Part shown: positions 9,444 through 23,430 of the stretch, in pieces
Layout of the letters: each line of letters opens with the position of its first letter
Position numbering within the stretch: the stretch's first letter is position 1
Source: Conus ventricosus
Lineage: Eukaryota > Mollusca > Gastropoda > Neogastropoda > Conidae
DNA: 64,000 bases
Reading direction: 5' to 3'
Assembly: GCA_018398815.1 (NCBI GenBank)
Contig: CM031601.1
Coordinates: 20,152,881-20,216,880 of the forward strand
The notes under the pieces: generated by a model
The model's database searches: none
The model's input: the letters and a program-made list of their open reading frames with translations, nothing else
Told to the model about the DNA's origin: nothing
Translations under genes and position numbers: made by a program

Positions 9444-9670
9444 TGTTAGCGCTGCCAGAGTCACATAGAGTAGATCCATAGTCTATGTATGATTGGATAT
9501 GAGACTGGAAAAAGAGCTTGTGTGAATGCAGGTCGAGGAAGCGTTTGATTTTGGAGAGTTGATAAGCTTTCTGTGAAACATTTTTACACAGTGAGGTTTT
9601 GTGAGCTCGCCAACTAATATTGTTATCAACTGTTATTTCTAGCACCTTGAGGTATGTAACCTGTTCAACA
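9444..9670 (-). mobile_element. LINE A, 5' part: RT thumb region
   Basis: The minus strand from about 9660 reads LEITVDNNISWRAHKTSLC, then VSQKAYQLSKIKRFL, then QSHIQSYIDYGSTLCDSGSA. This is the region after the RT catalytic core found in many APE LINEs (lGvtiDnnLsW..H; IqsyidYgs.lWds). The frame runs into the transposon at 9443 and resumes in phase at 2591. The upstream side is lost at the (GA)n near 9671. Confidence 0.87.
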
Positions 9671-10022
9671 GGGAGAGAGAGAGATGGGGGGGGGAGGAGG
9701 AGAGAGAAAGAACTCAGAACTCAGAACTCAGAACCTGTTTACTGTACATCGGCCTTGGGCCACAATACAGGGGACGGGGCACGGGGACTGGGGAATAGTC
9801 GGCACTGAGCACAGTACATGTGCAGGACATGCAAAACATAAACAAGTCATGGACTCATCAAATATAGAAAAGATGAAAACAAGTACCACCATCAACAAAA
9901 CCATGCACTGTTTGATAATTACCAATTTCCATAAACATTGAAGTTTGAAATGTACACATGTAAAGTGATTATATAATTACCCTATCATTTTCTGCCTTCT
10001 ATAACCTGCATGAAAAACATAC
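9671..10022. other. (GA)n tract, then unassigned sequence
   Basis: A GA/GGA tract (9671-9710) is followed by three copies of AGAACTC(A) and unremarkable sequence with no coding signal. Confidence 0.5.
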
Positions 10023-11335
10023 CTAGAAAGATTGTCTTAGATCACTGTTTTCTGATTCAAGAAGCTTATGCATTGGAGTGTTAACATGACCACTAAGAAA
10101 CTTCTCTCTTAAGTTATTATACATAATGCACTCCTTCAAAAAATGGGCCTCATTTTCAGTCTTTGATTTACAAAAAGGGCACATTTTATCTTGAACTCGA
10201 TCACTATATCTATAAACATTGTTGTTGAGTGGTAGAACATTAAACCTTATTTGAGCAATAGCAGCACGAAAACAATGCACATCCATATGACATATGTACT
10301 TATTTTTTTAAAAAATGATTTTGAAAGTTCGATAACTCCATTTTTTGTCTCTGTCTCGTTTAGCCCCCATACTTTCTTGTATAAACAAAACTACTATCTC
10401 TTTTTTAAACATACTCAAAAAAGCCTTGTACCCCCCAAAACCCCTTTGGTTAAAACCCACACTACTTAAAACCAGTTTTTTCCTTGTTTTTCTCTTTTTT
10501 TTTGAGGGCCCAAAATTTTTCCCTTTCCCTTTTCCTGTCCAAAATCCTTTAAACTTTAGTTTCCCCTTATAAGGGAAAACCGGGGGGATCGGGTTTTCAT
10601 ATGTAACAGCTTTAACCAATATCTAATGGAATTCGTGCGGGTTTAACAAAAAGCGGATATCTCCCCGGGTTTCCCTTTATACCTTCTTATTTGGAGTTTT
10701 GACTGGAACGCCAAAAAAATCTTTTCCCACGAAAACTTAAAATTTTTTTCGTTATGTTCTAATCAATTTTTAACCCCCAATATTTCGGATAAATTTAAAA
10801 AAAAAAGGGAAATTGGGGATCTTCACGTCAAATTTTTTGAAAAGGTTTTTTTATTGTTATTTTTTTAAAATTTACAAAAAAGTCCTATTTAATTGAACCA
10901 TGCTTTCTTTCCTTCTTTTAACCAAGTTTCATTTCCCTTTTTTTCCCACTAACCCTTTTGTTGTAAAAATTTAAACCCCCAGTTTAAAAAATAGTATTTA
11001 CCACTTCAAATTTGGGAGCCATTAAAAAACCACCGCTAAACTTTGGGGGCAAAAAAAACCCCCTTTCCTAAAGACCATTTTTTTAGTTTTATGGGTATTA
11101 ACTGTCAACTGCTTATTCCCGAAAAAAACCATTAAAAATTTTTTTAATTTTGTTTTTTTTGTTGAAAAACCCCAATTGGTGGGAATTGAAAGTAAAAACA
11201 AAAAATCACCCAAAAAGAAGAATAAAAAGTTCTACTATTTCAGGAAAAATTTGAACACCATGATTACCTCTTTTTTTCCACATTGGCTAATGGTTAATAA
11301 AACCATTGAAAAAAACCCCAGGGCTCAAAACACCC

Positions 11336-11340
<5 letters not shown>
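10023..11340 (-). mobile_element. CR1-like LINE fragment: RT motif C to C-terminal knuckle
   Basis: Read from 11340 down on the minus strand, decayed RT motifs appear in order: a CSP.LFS-like block (11240-11330), ELFILLFGDD (the FADD motif with Ala to Gly, about 11195-11240), LTVNTHKTKKMVFRKGGF (about 11040-11095), GYKAFLSMFKKEIVVLFIQE (about 10380-10450), and then clean sequence with IAQIRFNVLPLNNNVYRYSD and CPFCKSKTENEAHFLKEC (10120-10260), the C-terminal Cys/His knuckle. Everything above about 10300 is distorted by homopolymer runs, whereas the last 260 bp reads cleanly. The element is 5'-truncated near a T-run at 11338-11367. Confidence 0.78.
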
Positions 11341-11371
<31 letters not shown>

Positions 11372-11699
11372 CCCCACTTTCCCCCGGTTTTTCAGAGATC
11401 CCCTACATCGAGAGAGGCTCCTGTTTGTCGTGATGTAACTATGAAAATTTTCGCTTTTTTTTAAAATTTTGGGAAAGGAAAAAAGAACTTTAAAACAAAA
11501 CCTTTAAAAATTTACTAGATTTCATAAGTTTTGGGCGGGGGTTCGGAAAGGTGAAGTTCGCGTATACAAATATATTTAAAAAAAAAAAAAAAATAAAAAA
11601 AAAAAAATAAAAAACACTCACACTTAGAAACACACACACTGCGTCACACTCTCGTACGCACACCCAAACCCAGGGGACATTTACAAGCATAAAAAATTT

Positions 11700-11992
11700 C
11701 ATGCAAAATTCTTCTCACGCCCCCATTCCGCCCTCCTATTTTCATCCCCCCTTCCCCCCCTCCTTTTTCGCCCCCTCCGCCCCCCCCCCCTCCCCCCCCC
11801 CCCTTCCCCTCCTTTTTCCCCCAAACCCCCCCTCTCTCTGTCCCCTTCTTAAATCGGTTTGTCCACTTTCATTGTACTACCCATCCATTGCCCTTTATCA
11901 TTTACCCCTCTGTATTCGTTCAAGGAAGAGCCCTCCTCCATGCCAGTTTCCCCCTCCCTTGTTTTTAAACCTCTCAAAATTTTTTTTTTTTT

Positions 11993-12024
<32 letters not shown>

Positions 12025-12860
12025 CTTCTTTTTTTTTCTTTTTTTTTCTTTCTTTTTTGGGTTGTTGTTGTTGCTGTTAATTTCCCTTCCAACATTTTAA
12101 TCAAAATTTGACCCGTCAATCATCCTCACAAAAAGAACAAAACCCCCTAAAACACGCGTTCCGCATGTCATTCCTCCCCTTTTAAAAGTGTGTATGTGTG
12201 CGGGTTTGCTCCAAAGAAATTGGACATTTGTTATCGTTTTTAAAAAAATTGGACAGTCATTTCTCTTACTTTTTAATTGTAGTACAGATGTTAAGGTGAT
12301 GCCCGGGGTTTAAGGTTGTAATTTATTTTCCTTTGTTTTTACTTTGCCTTTTTCCCCCTTTGAAACAGCACAATATATGGGTTTAAGGGGGTTTTTTTTA
12401 TACTGATATTCAGAGAGAGAGAGAGAGGAGGGGGAGAGGGGGGAAGAGAGAGGAGAGAGAGAATGGAGAGAGAAAAGAGAGGAAAAAAAGGGGAGAGAGA
12501 GGATGGAGAGAGAGAGGGGGGAAAAGGGGAAGAGAGAGGGGAAGGGGAAAAGAGAGAGAGGAGAGCGTGCTTGCTTGTAAAAAAATTTTCCCCCTCAGTC
12601 TGCATCATCCCCAGATGCAAAAATTCCGGGGGGCAAGAAAAAATCAAAAGTGTGAAAGAGAGTGCGGGAGGGAGTGGAAAGTGGGGGAGGATGAATTTTT
12701 TGTTGTTGTTGTTGTTGGGTTTTTGGGGTTTTTTCCTTGCAAGTTTTTTCCCCCCCCTCATCCCCCCGGGGTTTCCACTTTCCCCCTTCCCTCAAAAATT
12801 AAAGCGAAAGCAAGGGCAAGGATGAGAAAGAGGAGGGAAAGGGGGAAAGGGTTTTTTGTA
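11700..12860. repeat. Low-complexity C-rich, T-rich and (GA)n tracts
   Basis: C-rich 11730-11840, T-rich 11978-12060 and GA-rich 12412-12570. The long Pro, Phe and Glu/Arg frames here are simple-sequence translation. Confidence 0.85.
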
Positions 12861-15800
12861 CTGGCTTACCTATACCCCTTAGAGGGCCTTACGTAATAAA
12901 ATTTCAAAAAAATCAAGACAAAAGGCAATGTCGATTTTTTTTTTTTTTAAAATACTTATCACATTTTCGCTATTAAAATTTGATTGGTTAATTTTTTTTC
13001 AGTTCAGACCCACTTTTTTTCCCGCTCTGGGGTTTTTTTCCCAAACAAAACATCCGCAACAAAAATGTTTTTTTTGAGGTTAAGCTCAACGAGTATGTTT
13101 TGGAAATTTATATTTCCAAAAAAGGAATTGCCCCTTGGGACATAAAATAAAAGGGAAAGTTTCTATTTAGTCTATTTCGCCGGGCAATAGGAAAATTTTG
13201 GGTTAAACTATTTTTTTTTTTCATTTTACACAAAAAAAATTATTGTAGGTTTTATTTTTTTTAAAATTTTCCCAGTGTAAAAATTAAAGTCTTGTTTCTT
13301 TTGTGCTTTTTTGGGGGGTAAAACCCAGTTTTTGCTTTGTTAGTTTTTAACCCCGAGTTTATTCTTCCAAAAAAACCAAGGGCAAAAGGATAGAACTTTT
13401 CATTGCACAAAAATTTTTTTAGGAAGTTTTACAATGAATATTACTTTGCCCCAAAAAGGGGGGGGGAGAAAAAATTTTTGGGTTTTTTTTTACGTTTTTT
13501 TCATTTTCAACTAAAAAAAACATAGTTACAAACTGCCCCAGTTATTTTCATTTTTTGCCAGTTTTTCCTTGCAGGTTTTTAAACCCAATTTTTAACCACA
13601 TTTTTCCCGGAATGAAAATTATTCTTTTTTTGGTCAAAAATTTCCTTGGCCCCCAAGAAAATTCCGTTTTAAACCCGGGGGCAGCGAAAAAAAAAAACGT
13701 TCCCTTTTTTTATTTTTTAAAATTATTCCAAAAACCCAGAGATGAAAAATTCTTTAAATTGTGTTATGATCCAGCCAATTTTTTAAATTTCGGGCCCTTC
13801 CAGAATGCTGATCAAATATATTGAAGATTTTTGAATGAAAGAACTTTTGGGGGTTTTGAAAAACATAAAAAATTTTTGGGGCCCCAAAACTTGAAAAATT
13901 TTCTTTTTTGGGGGTTTTAATGTCCTTTTTTTTCTTTTTTTCCCTTTGGGCAAGTCGCGTTCCCCAAAAATTTAAACGCATCTGCATTTTGTCTTATGTC
14001 TATATTTTTTAAACCCTTCTTAAATTTTTTTGCAAAAAACTGTTCTTTTTATTTTTTTTCAAATGCTCTTTTGTTGAAAAATCTTTTTTTTCTCCTTAAA
14101 AATCTGAATAACAGCCTTTTTTAAATTTTTTTAACAGACACCCTGGGGAATTACGAAAGCCTGCATAAAAAATTCCCAAAACGGGGGATAAAAAAAAGTT
14201 TTTTTTTACGGGGGTTTTTTCCCCTTTATGTTTTAGATTCCTTTTTTTTCCCCCATTTTTTGGAAAAATTCTCTTGACATTATCTTTTTTTTTCCCAATT
14301 TTTCAAAAAAACGGGGCTGTTTTGCCCATTTTAAAATTTTTAAACTCCCAAAATTTTTTTTCTTTTTTTCCAAACAAACCCTTTTAAAAAAACGTTTTCT
14401 TCACATAGTTTTTTCCCCCAAATGCCACATTGCCGTAGTTTTTTTTGGTTTTAAATTTTAGTCCTGAAATTTGAAAAAAATTCTTTTTATTATTTTAAGA
14501 CCCTTTTTGCATTTCATTTCATTTTTTAAAAAAACAAAGTTACTTCTTCAGCATACAATGAAATTTTTAAATTTAAAACTTGAAAAGTAAATCATCTTGT
14601 TTGGCCCCCCTTTAAGTCTAGCCCTTTTAAATTTTTAACGACACTGTCTTATTTTAATTGTATGGTTCAACCCCGGACTGCAAAAATCAGAGGTGAAAAA
14701 GGGGGGCACCCGTTGTGGGTTCCCCGCTTCCACTGGAAAATATTCAGTTACCCAACCATTATTTTTTTTCGGGTTTTTGTGCTTTTAAACTTGTTCCCCC
14801 TTCACCCATTTTAATAAAATCAAAAACCCAAGGGCCCAAAATTTTTTTTTAAACCCCTAAGCATGAAACCCTTTTGAAATTTCGATCAAAGGGCCCTGCG
14901 ATTTTATCAATTTTTACCCCCCGCCCGGTTTTTGGTTTAAAAATTTAAGTTGTTCTATGACCCCAATTTTTAAAAACCCTTAAAACTTGGCCTAAACGAC
15001 GCCTTTTAAATTGTTTTCCAACCTGATCTTTTTTTTAAAATTTTCATATACACTTTTTCTAAACGACAAGCTAAACCCTTTAGAAAAAAATTTTTTTTAA
15101 TCACTTTTGTTAAATGAAATTGGTCCCCATTTATTAAGTTTTTTTCCCCCGGTTTGTTTTTTCCTTTTAATTGTTTAAATTTAAATAACTGCTCGTTTTG
15201 AGTAAAAGACAGCTTCCCTTCTCAAAAGCAAAGTTTAAAATGATAGGGTTATTTTATTTTTTTTTTTATTTTTAATCCAAAAGATTTATAGAATTCATGG
15301 AAACCCTTTAAATTCCTGGAGTGATTTTATTATTCAGCCCTTTTTAAAACCCTTTCCATTTTTTCTTGTTCTGTAAAAATTCCCTTAAACAGCTATTTTT
15401 CTGGGACTCGGATACTTGAGGGCATTGCTTTTGAAAATAAATTGTACTTTTTCGCGAGGGGGCCTTCAGAAAATGACTTTTTTTTTTTAAAAATTTTGGA
15501 AAAATTTAACTTCTTTCATTTTTTTTTTATTTCTAATTGATCTGTTACAATACATTTTTTTCATCTAAAATTTCCCTTCCATTACTTTGCTTTCCCTTTC
15601 TTCCCTTTTCTAAACTAAGGATTTTACTTGGTGTTTTTCTCGCCCCTTCTATCCATTTCACTCTTGTTTCTTACCAAAAGCGCTCGACCCGTTTTTTTTT
15701 CCAAAATCTCAAATTTTGAGATTTTTTTTAAACGCGTTCTTTTTGAGTATCGGGTAAAAAGGGGAAATTTACGGAAAGGGTTTTTCCCTGTCTAAAAAAC

Positions 15801-16700
15801 ATTTAACTTTTAAATTAAAGGGCTGATTTTTTTTTTTTCCTTTAAAAGTTTTTTTTTTATTTTAAAAACTTTAGTAAAGTTTTTTTTTTTTCATTTGGGG
15901 GTTTCCCAACCCCAATTTGGGTGATCAGAGCTGCTTGTAATTCTGAAGTGTGAGAAACAATTAGATTGTTCTTTTTATCAACAAATACCTATCCCCAAAA
16001 ATTAAATTTTTGATTTCCTGGGCCCGGGCCCCCTGAAAATATACTAAATTTTTTAATCATTGAACATGCTCTTTTTATCAGGGAAGGTAGGAAAGGTGAA
16101 TAATTGTTTCAACGTCTTATCAAATATAGCAAAGTACCCTATTAATAATGGTCTTTAGCCGGGAAAAGGTGTTTTTGAGCCCAAGTAAATTCTTTTTCAT
16201 GCGGGGGAACACCCTCCAGACTTTCAAATAATTTTTTTTCTCACCCCCATCATTAAATTTTTTTTACTGGGGTGTTGAAAGGGGGTTTCTTCCTGCAAAA
16301 ATTTTCATTATGTTACCTAAGCCAAAATTGAAAACCCCCCAATTTACAATGATGTTTTCTAAAGGAAATTTTAGTTATTACTTCATCTAGCCATTAAAGG
16401 GAAGCCCCATTTTCCAGGTATATCATTGGGAGCTTTCCCATTGATAAGGGTTTTTTTTTTCGAAAAAATTTTAAACTTTTCCCCAAAAAATTCTACGGGA
16501 ATTTTTTAATATTTTTTTTACTTATCTTCTTTCCCTTTTTTTAAAAAAAAATTTTTAATTTCCCCTTTGGTTTTAAACCCATTTGTGGTCTTTTACATTT
16601 TTGTGTCCCGGAAACCCCACTCTTTTTTCATTGATCAATTTTCTTTTTTTTAATAGGGTTTTTTCCTGGAAAAAAATTTTTTTCAAAATTTTTTTTTTTA
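12861..16700. other. Distorted AT-rich sequence, nothing recognised
   Basis: T/A homopolymer-rich with no motif I could place. It may hide further LINE sequence, but no catalytic motif could be read in any frame. Confidence 0.5.
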
Positions 16701-18180
16701 ATGTATTTTGGAATTTAAAAAAATTTCTCTTAGTGCGTTTTTCGAAATCCCCCCGGGGAAAAACCAATTAAATGAAAAAACCCTAAAAGGGGGGGAAATT
16801 CGCAACCCAATAAGCAAGCCCGATAACATAGTATGGTCGTACCCCCTTTTCGCAGGCCCGTTCAATGCCCTTTTTAAAAAAAACCCAAAAAAACCCCAAG
16901 GATCGTCAAAAAAAAAGGCAACGTTGCCAGATTTTCCCCTTTTAAAACCCCACCCAATTCCCCGGTGTAGTTTTGGAGAGTGCAACGAACGAATTCCGTG
17001 CGTTTGCCTCGCCCCTTTTTCCCCGGGACCCCTGCATGGAAGAAGGGAAAAGGCTGTCGCCCTGGGGCGCGGCCGTTTATTAAGGTGTCGGGGTCCCCGG
17101 GGGCCCCCCTTCCTCGAGAAATTGTCCCCCGGTCAAATTGGTAATGGGGGACATTTATTTTTGGACCCTCCGGGGTCAAAATCTGGGGGACTCGGGCATT
17201 ACTTCCGTGTGGGGGCCTCAAAGACGTCTTCCTCCGTGGGACTGGGTTTGGGACACTGGGGATAACCCAAACGGTTCTGGGACTTCAGGGTGTTGAAGGC
17301 TCCGAAGGCAAAATTGGACTTTTCCCTTGAAACGGGTTCTCCGGGTTCTTCTAAAAGAGAAGGAAATTCAGGAAAAACACCACTTTCGGGGGTCCCAAAT
17401 CGTGCCCCCCTCGGGTGACACTGCCTGCAGGAATCGGGTTCTGCCTGTGCTGGAGTGGCCAGTTTTAAAGACCCCCGAAGCACTCCCACTGTGCGAGCGG
17501 TTTTTGGCTGTTTCCTTTGTGATACCCCCTGGCTGGAATTTTCCCCCCCCTTCCCACAAAGCCTCAAAGGGGATGGATGGAAAATTTTGATGAAAAAAAA
17601 AGCCCCTTCCCCATTGTTTTAAACCGTTTGCTTTCCGTCTTTTTTTTCCCTTATCTTTCCATCAAAAGGAAAAACCCTGAGTGTGCACCCTAGTTTTTTC
17701 CGGGCGGACTCAAGTCCACATGGGCCCCCATTTGGTGTGGGGATATCAGAGTTTAAAGGGGAGTTTGGTTAAACGGGGGCCCTCCAAAAAAGCCCCCTCA
17801 AAAATAAAAGGATTTTTTTTCAGGGAAGGGACACTGTGTGCCCCGTTAAGCAAAATTTCCCTTTAAATTTAATACGGGCTCCTGGAGCCTAGTCAGGGGA
17901 TATAGGCCCCAAAAGGGGCCCCCTGATTTTTTGGGCCCCCAAAAAACACTTTCACCCCCACTTACCCTTTCTGCCGCAAAAACAGATATCGAGGTTGGAA
18001 AAAAACCGTCATTTTCGAAGAAAGGCGGGGGTTGGGGGGCGTCGACAGGGGGTAAATTTCCCTTTCCCTTTTAAAAGGGAACAACCCGGGCCCATCAGGG
18101 CCTTGGGCCCCCGGGAAAAAATGTTTCTAGACGAAATCACGTGGGAGGGAGGAGGGGGGGGGGGGAGTTAACCCCGCGGG
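16700..18180. other. GC-rich patch with overlapping open frames, unidentified
   Basis: Frames of 115-185 codons are open on both strands between 16708 and 17567. They share no recognisable domain and lie in the distorted block, where stop codons are depleted by GC content. A real exon cannot be excluded; none is supported. Confidence 0.3.
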
Positions 18181-20819
18181 TTTTCTTTAAAAAAAAAAAA
18201 ATTTTTAAAAAAAAAAAGGGGGGGGGGGGGGGGGGGGGGGAGGGGGAACCGGGCACGGAAAAACGAAATACAATCTAAGCGCTGCCAAAATGGAGGGCAG
18301 AAAGGGGAGAGAAAAACAAACCGAAAAGGCAAATACAAATACCGTCACCAAACCCCCCAGCTCCACCAACCCCTTTAAAAACCCCAAAACCCGCAAAAAC
18401 CACCGCACCGCACAACCCCCCCGCTACAGATAGAGGGCAAAAAAAACCCAAAAAAAAAAACACAAAACACAGCCAAAAAACGGGCCCCGGCAACCAAAAC
18501 CCGACCGCTCGAATCGACGCTTTAAATCAGTCCCGTCCCCCAAAAACAAACCCCCGTCAACACCAACAGGACACGCAAAAAAAATTTAAGGGCAGTTCTT
18601 GTTTTCCCCTATTTCAAGACAAAAATGAATTTTACTTTGCAGGCAAAGAAGCAAAAAAAATTTTCCCCTTTTTCAACCCCTTTTTTTTAAAAGCATTCTA
18701 AAAGTTTTTCTTTACGAACGAATTTAAAGGGTTTTTAAAACTACGAAGGGCCCCGCGTATAATTTCCTTCCCCTTTAAAGGGCATTCATTTTTTGAAAGG
18801 TTTTTCATATTGTGTAAAAAAACTGATCAGTCGTGGAGTTTTTTTTTCCCGAATCCTGCTTGGTTTTCAAAATTTTGCCCGGTTGTTGTTAATCCGGAAT
18901 GTTTTAAACCCTGTTTTTTTATCCCAATTTTATACATTTTGATTTCAATACTTTTCAAAAACCCTCTATTAAATTTTTCCACATTTTCGGATTCCCTTTC
19001 TTTTTAAATTGGAATTTTTTAAATTTCCTTAGCCCAGTATTCGGGGGGAAAACCTTTTTCGAAAAGTGTGTTTGAAAAATTTATAAGAAATTTTGGGGGT
19101 TCCTTACCGCCGTTTTCTAGCATTTCGGGATAAATTTCCCTCTATACCACAAGCTTTTTTAGATTTTAATTTGTTTTTTTGCAAAAATGATTTCCTCCCG
19201 AAATTGGGGGGTGTTTTAAATTTATGGCAACTTATTGGGTGTCTACTTCCCTTGGGAAAGCCCCTTCATTTTAACCCCATTTCTCCCGAAAACATTTTTA
19301 AAGGGGATTTTCCCTCAGTAGTTCTTTACTTTTACAACTCCCTTTTTCTATTTCCCAGGGCCCGTTTCTTCAGTTCCTTCCCAAAAAAAATGTTTGAGTT
19401 TGAAAAGTAATCCCGAAGAGAATCAGCTTTTTGTTTTTTATATGTTTGTTCTTCAATTTTTTGTAATTTTTGTAATTCTTCCCTGCTGCAACATATATAA
19501 GTCTATCCTTTTTCATCTCTAATCTCCCAAAAAATTTGGGTTAAATTCATTTAGTTTTCCCTTTTTAACCATGGCACATTCCCATCAAACCCTTCAAATT
19601 CTTTTTTTTGGAAAAGGGGGGGGGACACCTGTTGTACATACATTTAAATGATCGGTAAACATTGGGTTAAAAAAGTCAAAAAACACTTCAACATCACAGT
19701 CTATTAAAATCATAGCCTCATAAATTCTACTCTGTATTGCATTGCTTTCAGGGGCGTTAATAAAAAAAAAAAAGAAGAGAGAGAGAGAAGGGGAGAGGAG
19801 AGAGAGGAGAGAGGGAGAGAGGGGTTTGTGGTGGGGCCAGACTACGGGTCCAAAAAAAGGCGACCCTGCCCGTCATCTCACGGCCGGCCCCAAATTCCCG
19901 AGGGATCAGCAAGTGTAAACGAAGGGTTAAATTTACAGGGGATTTTTGGAAAATGGGCCCCTGTTTGTGAGTTTGTTTGTCTGTATTATTAATTTTCTCT
20001 GCCCTTTTTTTTGCATTTTTTTTTCACAACAGTATGCTTTTTTTCCCCCAAAGCAGGAGAGCATGGAAAACTCAAAAGTCATTCTAATTTTTCTGACCCC
20101 CCCCCCCCCCTGTTGTCTGTCTGTCGTCTGTTTTTTTGTTGTTTGTCCTGTCCGTCCGTCCCCCTCCGTCCCCTCCGTCCGTCCGTCCGTCCGTCCGGTT
20201 TTTCTCTCTCTTCCCCTTTCTCCCCCTCTTTTCTCTCCCTTCTCTTCTCTCTCTAATGTAAAACTCCCAGGGGCAGAAAAGTTTTCACAAAGAGGACCCT
20301 TTCCAGATTGTGAGAGACCCCTCGACGAAGACTGACCCACAAAATGAAGAAAACCCCACAGGGAAAGGAAAAAGAGTTGGGCAATTTATCTATGACTACC
20401 CGTTTTAAACAAGGCAAGAAAATTTCTCTGTGGAAAAACGTGGAAAAGACTATTTGAAGTTAAATAGTAGACGGCCGGGCCCCGGGTAAAAATCTCCCCC
20501 CGCGGGAGGGGGTTTTAGCCAGGAGGGCAACAGGTGACGTGACAAACCGGGGCATCGCCTGGTGTGCTTGTGAAGGGGCAAGAACCCGCACGGATTTTGT
20601 AAATGACAACTGAACTGTGACGGGCGTTGAGGGGGGCCTGCTTTTGTTTTGCCCCTGGCTGAACTGATTCGTGAAGGGAGAGCCTGTTTTAGTGATGGAA
20701 AAAATGAAAAAAGTTTTTCCCATGATTTAATTTTCATAATAAAGTTTTGAATTTTTGTTACTGGCAATAAAGAAAAAGCCCCTTTTCTTCCTGACGGGAA
20801 AGTTAATGGTTATTTTTAA
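18181..20819. other. Distorted sequence with poly(G), (GA)n and (CCGT)n
   Basis: Poly(G) at 18218-18240, GA-rich at 19774-19823 and CCGT units at 20151-20198. No coding feature is supported. Confidence 0.6.
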
Positions 20820-23430
20820 AGCTTAATGATAAGGATTTCTTTTGTATGTTTGTTTTTTTGATTTTATATGTCTGGAAAAAATTTCTTGGGTTTTAAATTT
20901 TAAAATTTTTGCTGGTTTTTCAAAGTTTGTTTTCCCTGCAGAAAAATTTGTCAGGGGAGGCGATTGGTGGTTTTTTTGTTGTAAAAAATGATTTTTACCT
21001 AGTTGAACAATTTCATCAAACCCCAAACTGGGGTGCATTTGTATTAAAAAGATTGTTTACTGGACAAAGATTTTCCCATTATTTTTCCATGTCCCCCGGG
21101 GTTCCCCGTTAAATTTTTTTTCAGATAAAAAGGGTTTTTAGCGTTTTGGAGGATTACAAATGTTTGAAATTTTGACTATATGATGTTTTTAGGGTTTTTG
21201 TTGTGTGGAATAGAACAGGAATTTAACATTTCACATTTTTGTCAAGAGTGTATGAAAATTTTTCGAGTTGAAATGTGCGAGTCTAAATTAAATGTTGGTA
21301 GATGTTCCCAGGATAAATGTTGAATAATTATGGTAAGTTGTTTTTGAATATGGTACTGCTGTAGTTTTTGTGTTACTTAAATGGTTGTGTTGGGACCTTA
21401 AAGGTCGCTCCATAGTTAAAAAAAGGGCTGCGGGGTTTTAATGTTTATTTTTGTGTTTGTAAATTTATTTGGTGTTTAAGTGATTGTGTGTGTGAAGTGG
21501 GGACGTTTTAAATCAGCCCTAGCTGTTGAAATTTCTGCAATCGTGAAGATAAAAACCAATACTAGTTGTACGAATTTTTTCATCATGGAAAAATAGTGTG
21601 GAATAATGATTATATACATGTATTTGTGAAAATATGACTTCAAACATTTCCGGGAAAAAAGGGTGTTTGCATCAGTTTAATTGATTTTGAATTAAGAAGC
21701 CTGTGTTTTTTTAAAATATTTAAGAGAGTGGGGAAGCTGAAAAAAAAGTAAAAAGTTGAAAAGTGTAGACCTAAAGAGGGTTTTGAGCAGAGTGTGACCC
21801 TGTAAATCACGTGTTGTGGTTGTAAATAAATTTGCTTGATCCGCGAGGTAGGTTTTGAAAGGCACCGTAATTAGCATTTCCCAAAAGAGAAAGGGGGAAA
21901 CGTTTAAGAAAATTTGAGTCAAATTATTATCATCTAATTAGTCAAAAACATTTTGGGACATGTGAAAAAGATTTTTTAAAAAAAAATCCCCCCAAAATAG
22001 CACAGAAAAGATACTTGGTTCGACATTTCAAAGGGGTAGACAAAAATAAAGTTTTTGTATTATTGCGATTAAAATAATAAAGAAATTGAAATTTTTTACG
22101 CCTTTCCAAAGATTTTTTGTACCCATGAGGAAAATTAAACCCCATAAAGTGCGGACCGGATGGTTTGTGGAGGTTTTGAAATACTGTAGTAAAATTGTTT
22201 ATTTTGCATTTTTGAAAATTTTTCAACTACTTTTAAAAAGGAATTTACCCTGAGATTTGTAAAACCCATTATTTAGTCAGAAAGGAAATGCAAAAACCCC
22301 AAATAATCCGAGGATTCTCTTTTGTGATGTTTAGAAAGTTGTATAGCACATCATTAAGTGGGTTTACAGGAAGGGGTAGGGAAAAAATATTTTGGGGAGA
22401 TACCAAGTGGATTTAAAGTTTTTTTTACTGTTGATCATAGTTTCCCCTGGGGGGTTTATTCAAAGCAATTTTTTTCAATCTTTAAATAATTTGCTTTCAT
22501 TGTTTTTGAAAAGCTTTATTATTAACGAACCCTTTTAGGTTTTTTTTTAAAAAAAAATGGTTTCTGGAAATTATTTAAATATAGTAACTTATAAGTGTAA
22601 AATTAGAGAAGAAGTGGAGGGAAATTGCAGTTTTTTATGTGTATAGGGGGTTTTAAACAAGGTGACGTATGCATTCTATTCTTTTTTTTTTGTTTTAACG
22701 AATAACATCGTATTTTAAAAATAATGGTAGACGGAACCCCCAATTTTACGGAAACCTTTTAAACTGTTTTACTTTTTAGAAAACGACGTTGTTTGTTTTC
22801 TGAAAAGTTTTTGGGTTTAAACAGTGAATAATTTTAGGGGGCCTGTTTTTCCCAAAAACTGAAATAAAAAAAGGAAGAGTAATAAAATTTGTATTCGAAA
22901 GGTGGCTTTTTTTTGGGAGAAAGGGAAAACACGGGAATTAAAAACCGGAATAACTATCCAGTCGTACAGTATACAAATTTTGGGAATCAAATTTTTAAAC
23001 CCCGATTAAGTTTTCCTTTGTTTGAAAAGTTTGCAGCAAAGAAAAGCGGGTTTTTTGTGTATAATAGGAAACTAAAAGTTTGGGAATCAGTTTTCAAAGT
23101 TTTGTGAAATTTTTTGATCCCAATCCAAAACCATTGTTTAATACGGTGTGAAATTTTGGGGTTTGGAAAAGCTGCAGTCGATTTGGAAAGCCCAATTTTT
23201 TTGCCCAAAGGGGTTTTTTGGGGTTTCAATACCAACTTTCAATGATTGGGGTTTGGGGGAAACCGGGACGAAAGCAAAGGGATGCGATGGCGGCTTCCCC
23301 TCTGATCCAACAAATACTAAAAGGGGGGGCCCCCCAACTGGGGTAAAAACCCCGGTGTCGGTGGTAACTGGAGTTGGCCCCAAAACATCGTTGGGGAAAG
23401 TTTTTTTTCCTAATTCAGGGGTTTGTTAGG
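20820..23430 (+). mobile_element. Second CR1-like LINE copy: endonuclease and RT (distorted)
   Basis: This copy is the same family as 3863-8998, recognised motif by motif. FICLVETF and FPAEKF (about 20850-20945) belong to the endonuclease start. A stretch at about 21385-21410 (TTGGGACCTTAAAGGTCGC) matches the GDLNGR codons at about 5950-5967. GGAGATACCAAGTGGATTTA (about 22398) matches the GDHQAGF block. AAACAAGGTGACGTATGCA (about 22655-22675) encodes the QG.C block. TTTAGAAAACGACGTTGT (about 22775) corresponds to FADD. Near 23100-23200 the frame reads VQYGAEIWGLEKAAVD. Indels and homopolymer errors break every frame. Confidence 0.75.

Noticed and set aside
11276..11330. A second 2A-like relic (TIEKNPRAQ on the plus strand)
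   Set aside because: The opposite strand here encodes the RT block before FADD of the minus-strand LINE (10023-11340). The resemblance is antisense coincidence in distorted sequence.
16708..17567. A long protein-coding gene on either strand
   Set aside because: Open frames overlap on both strands, no domain is recognisable, and the block's base-level sequence is unreliable.
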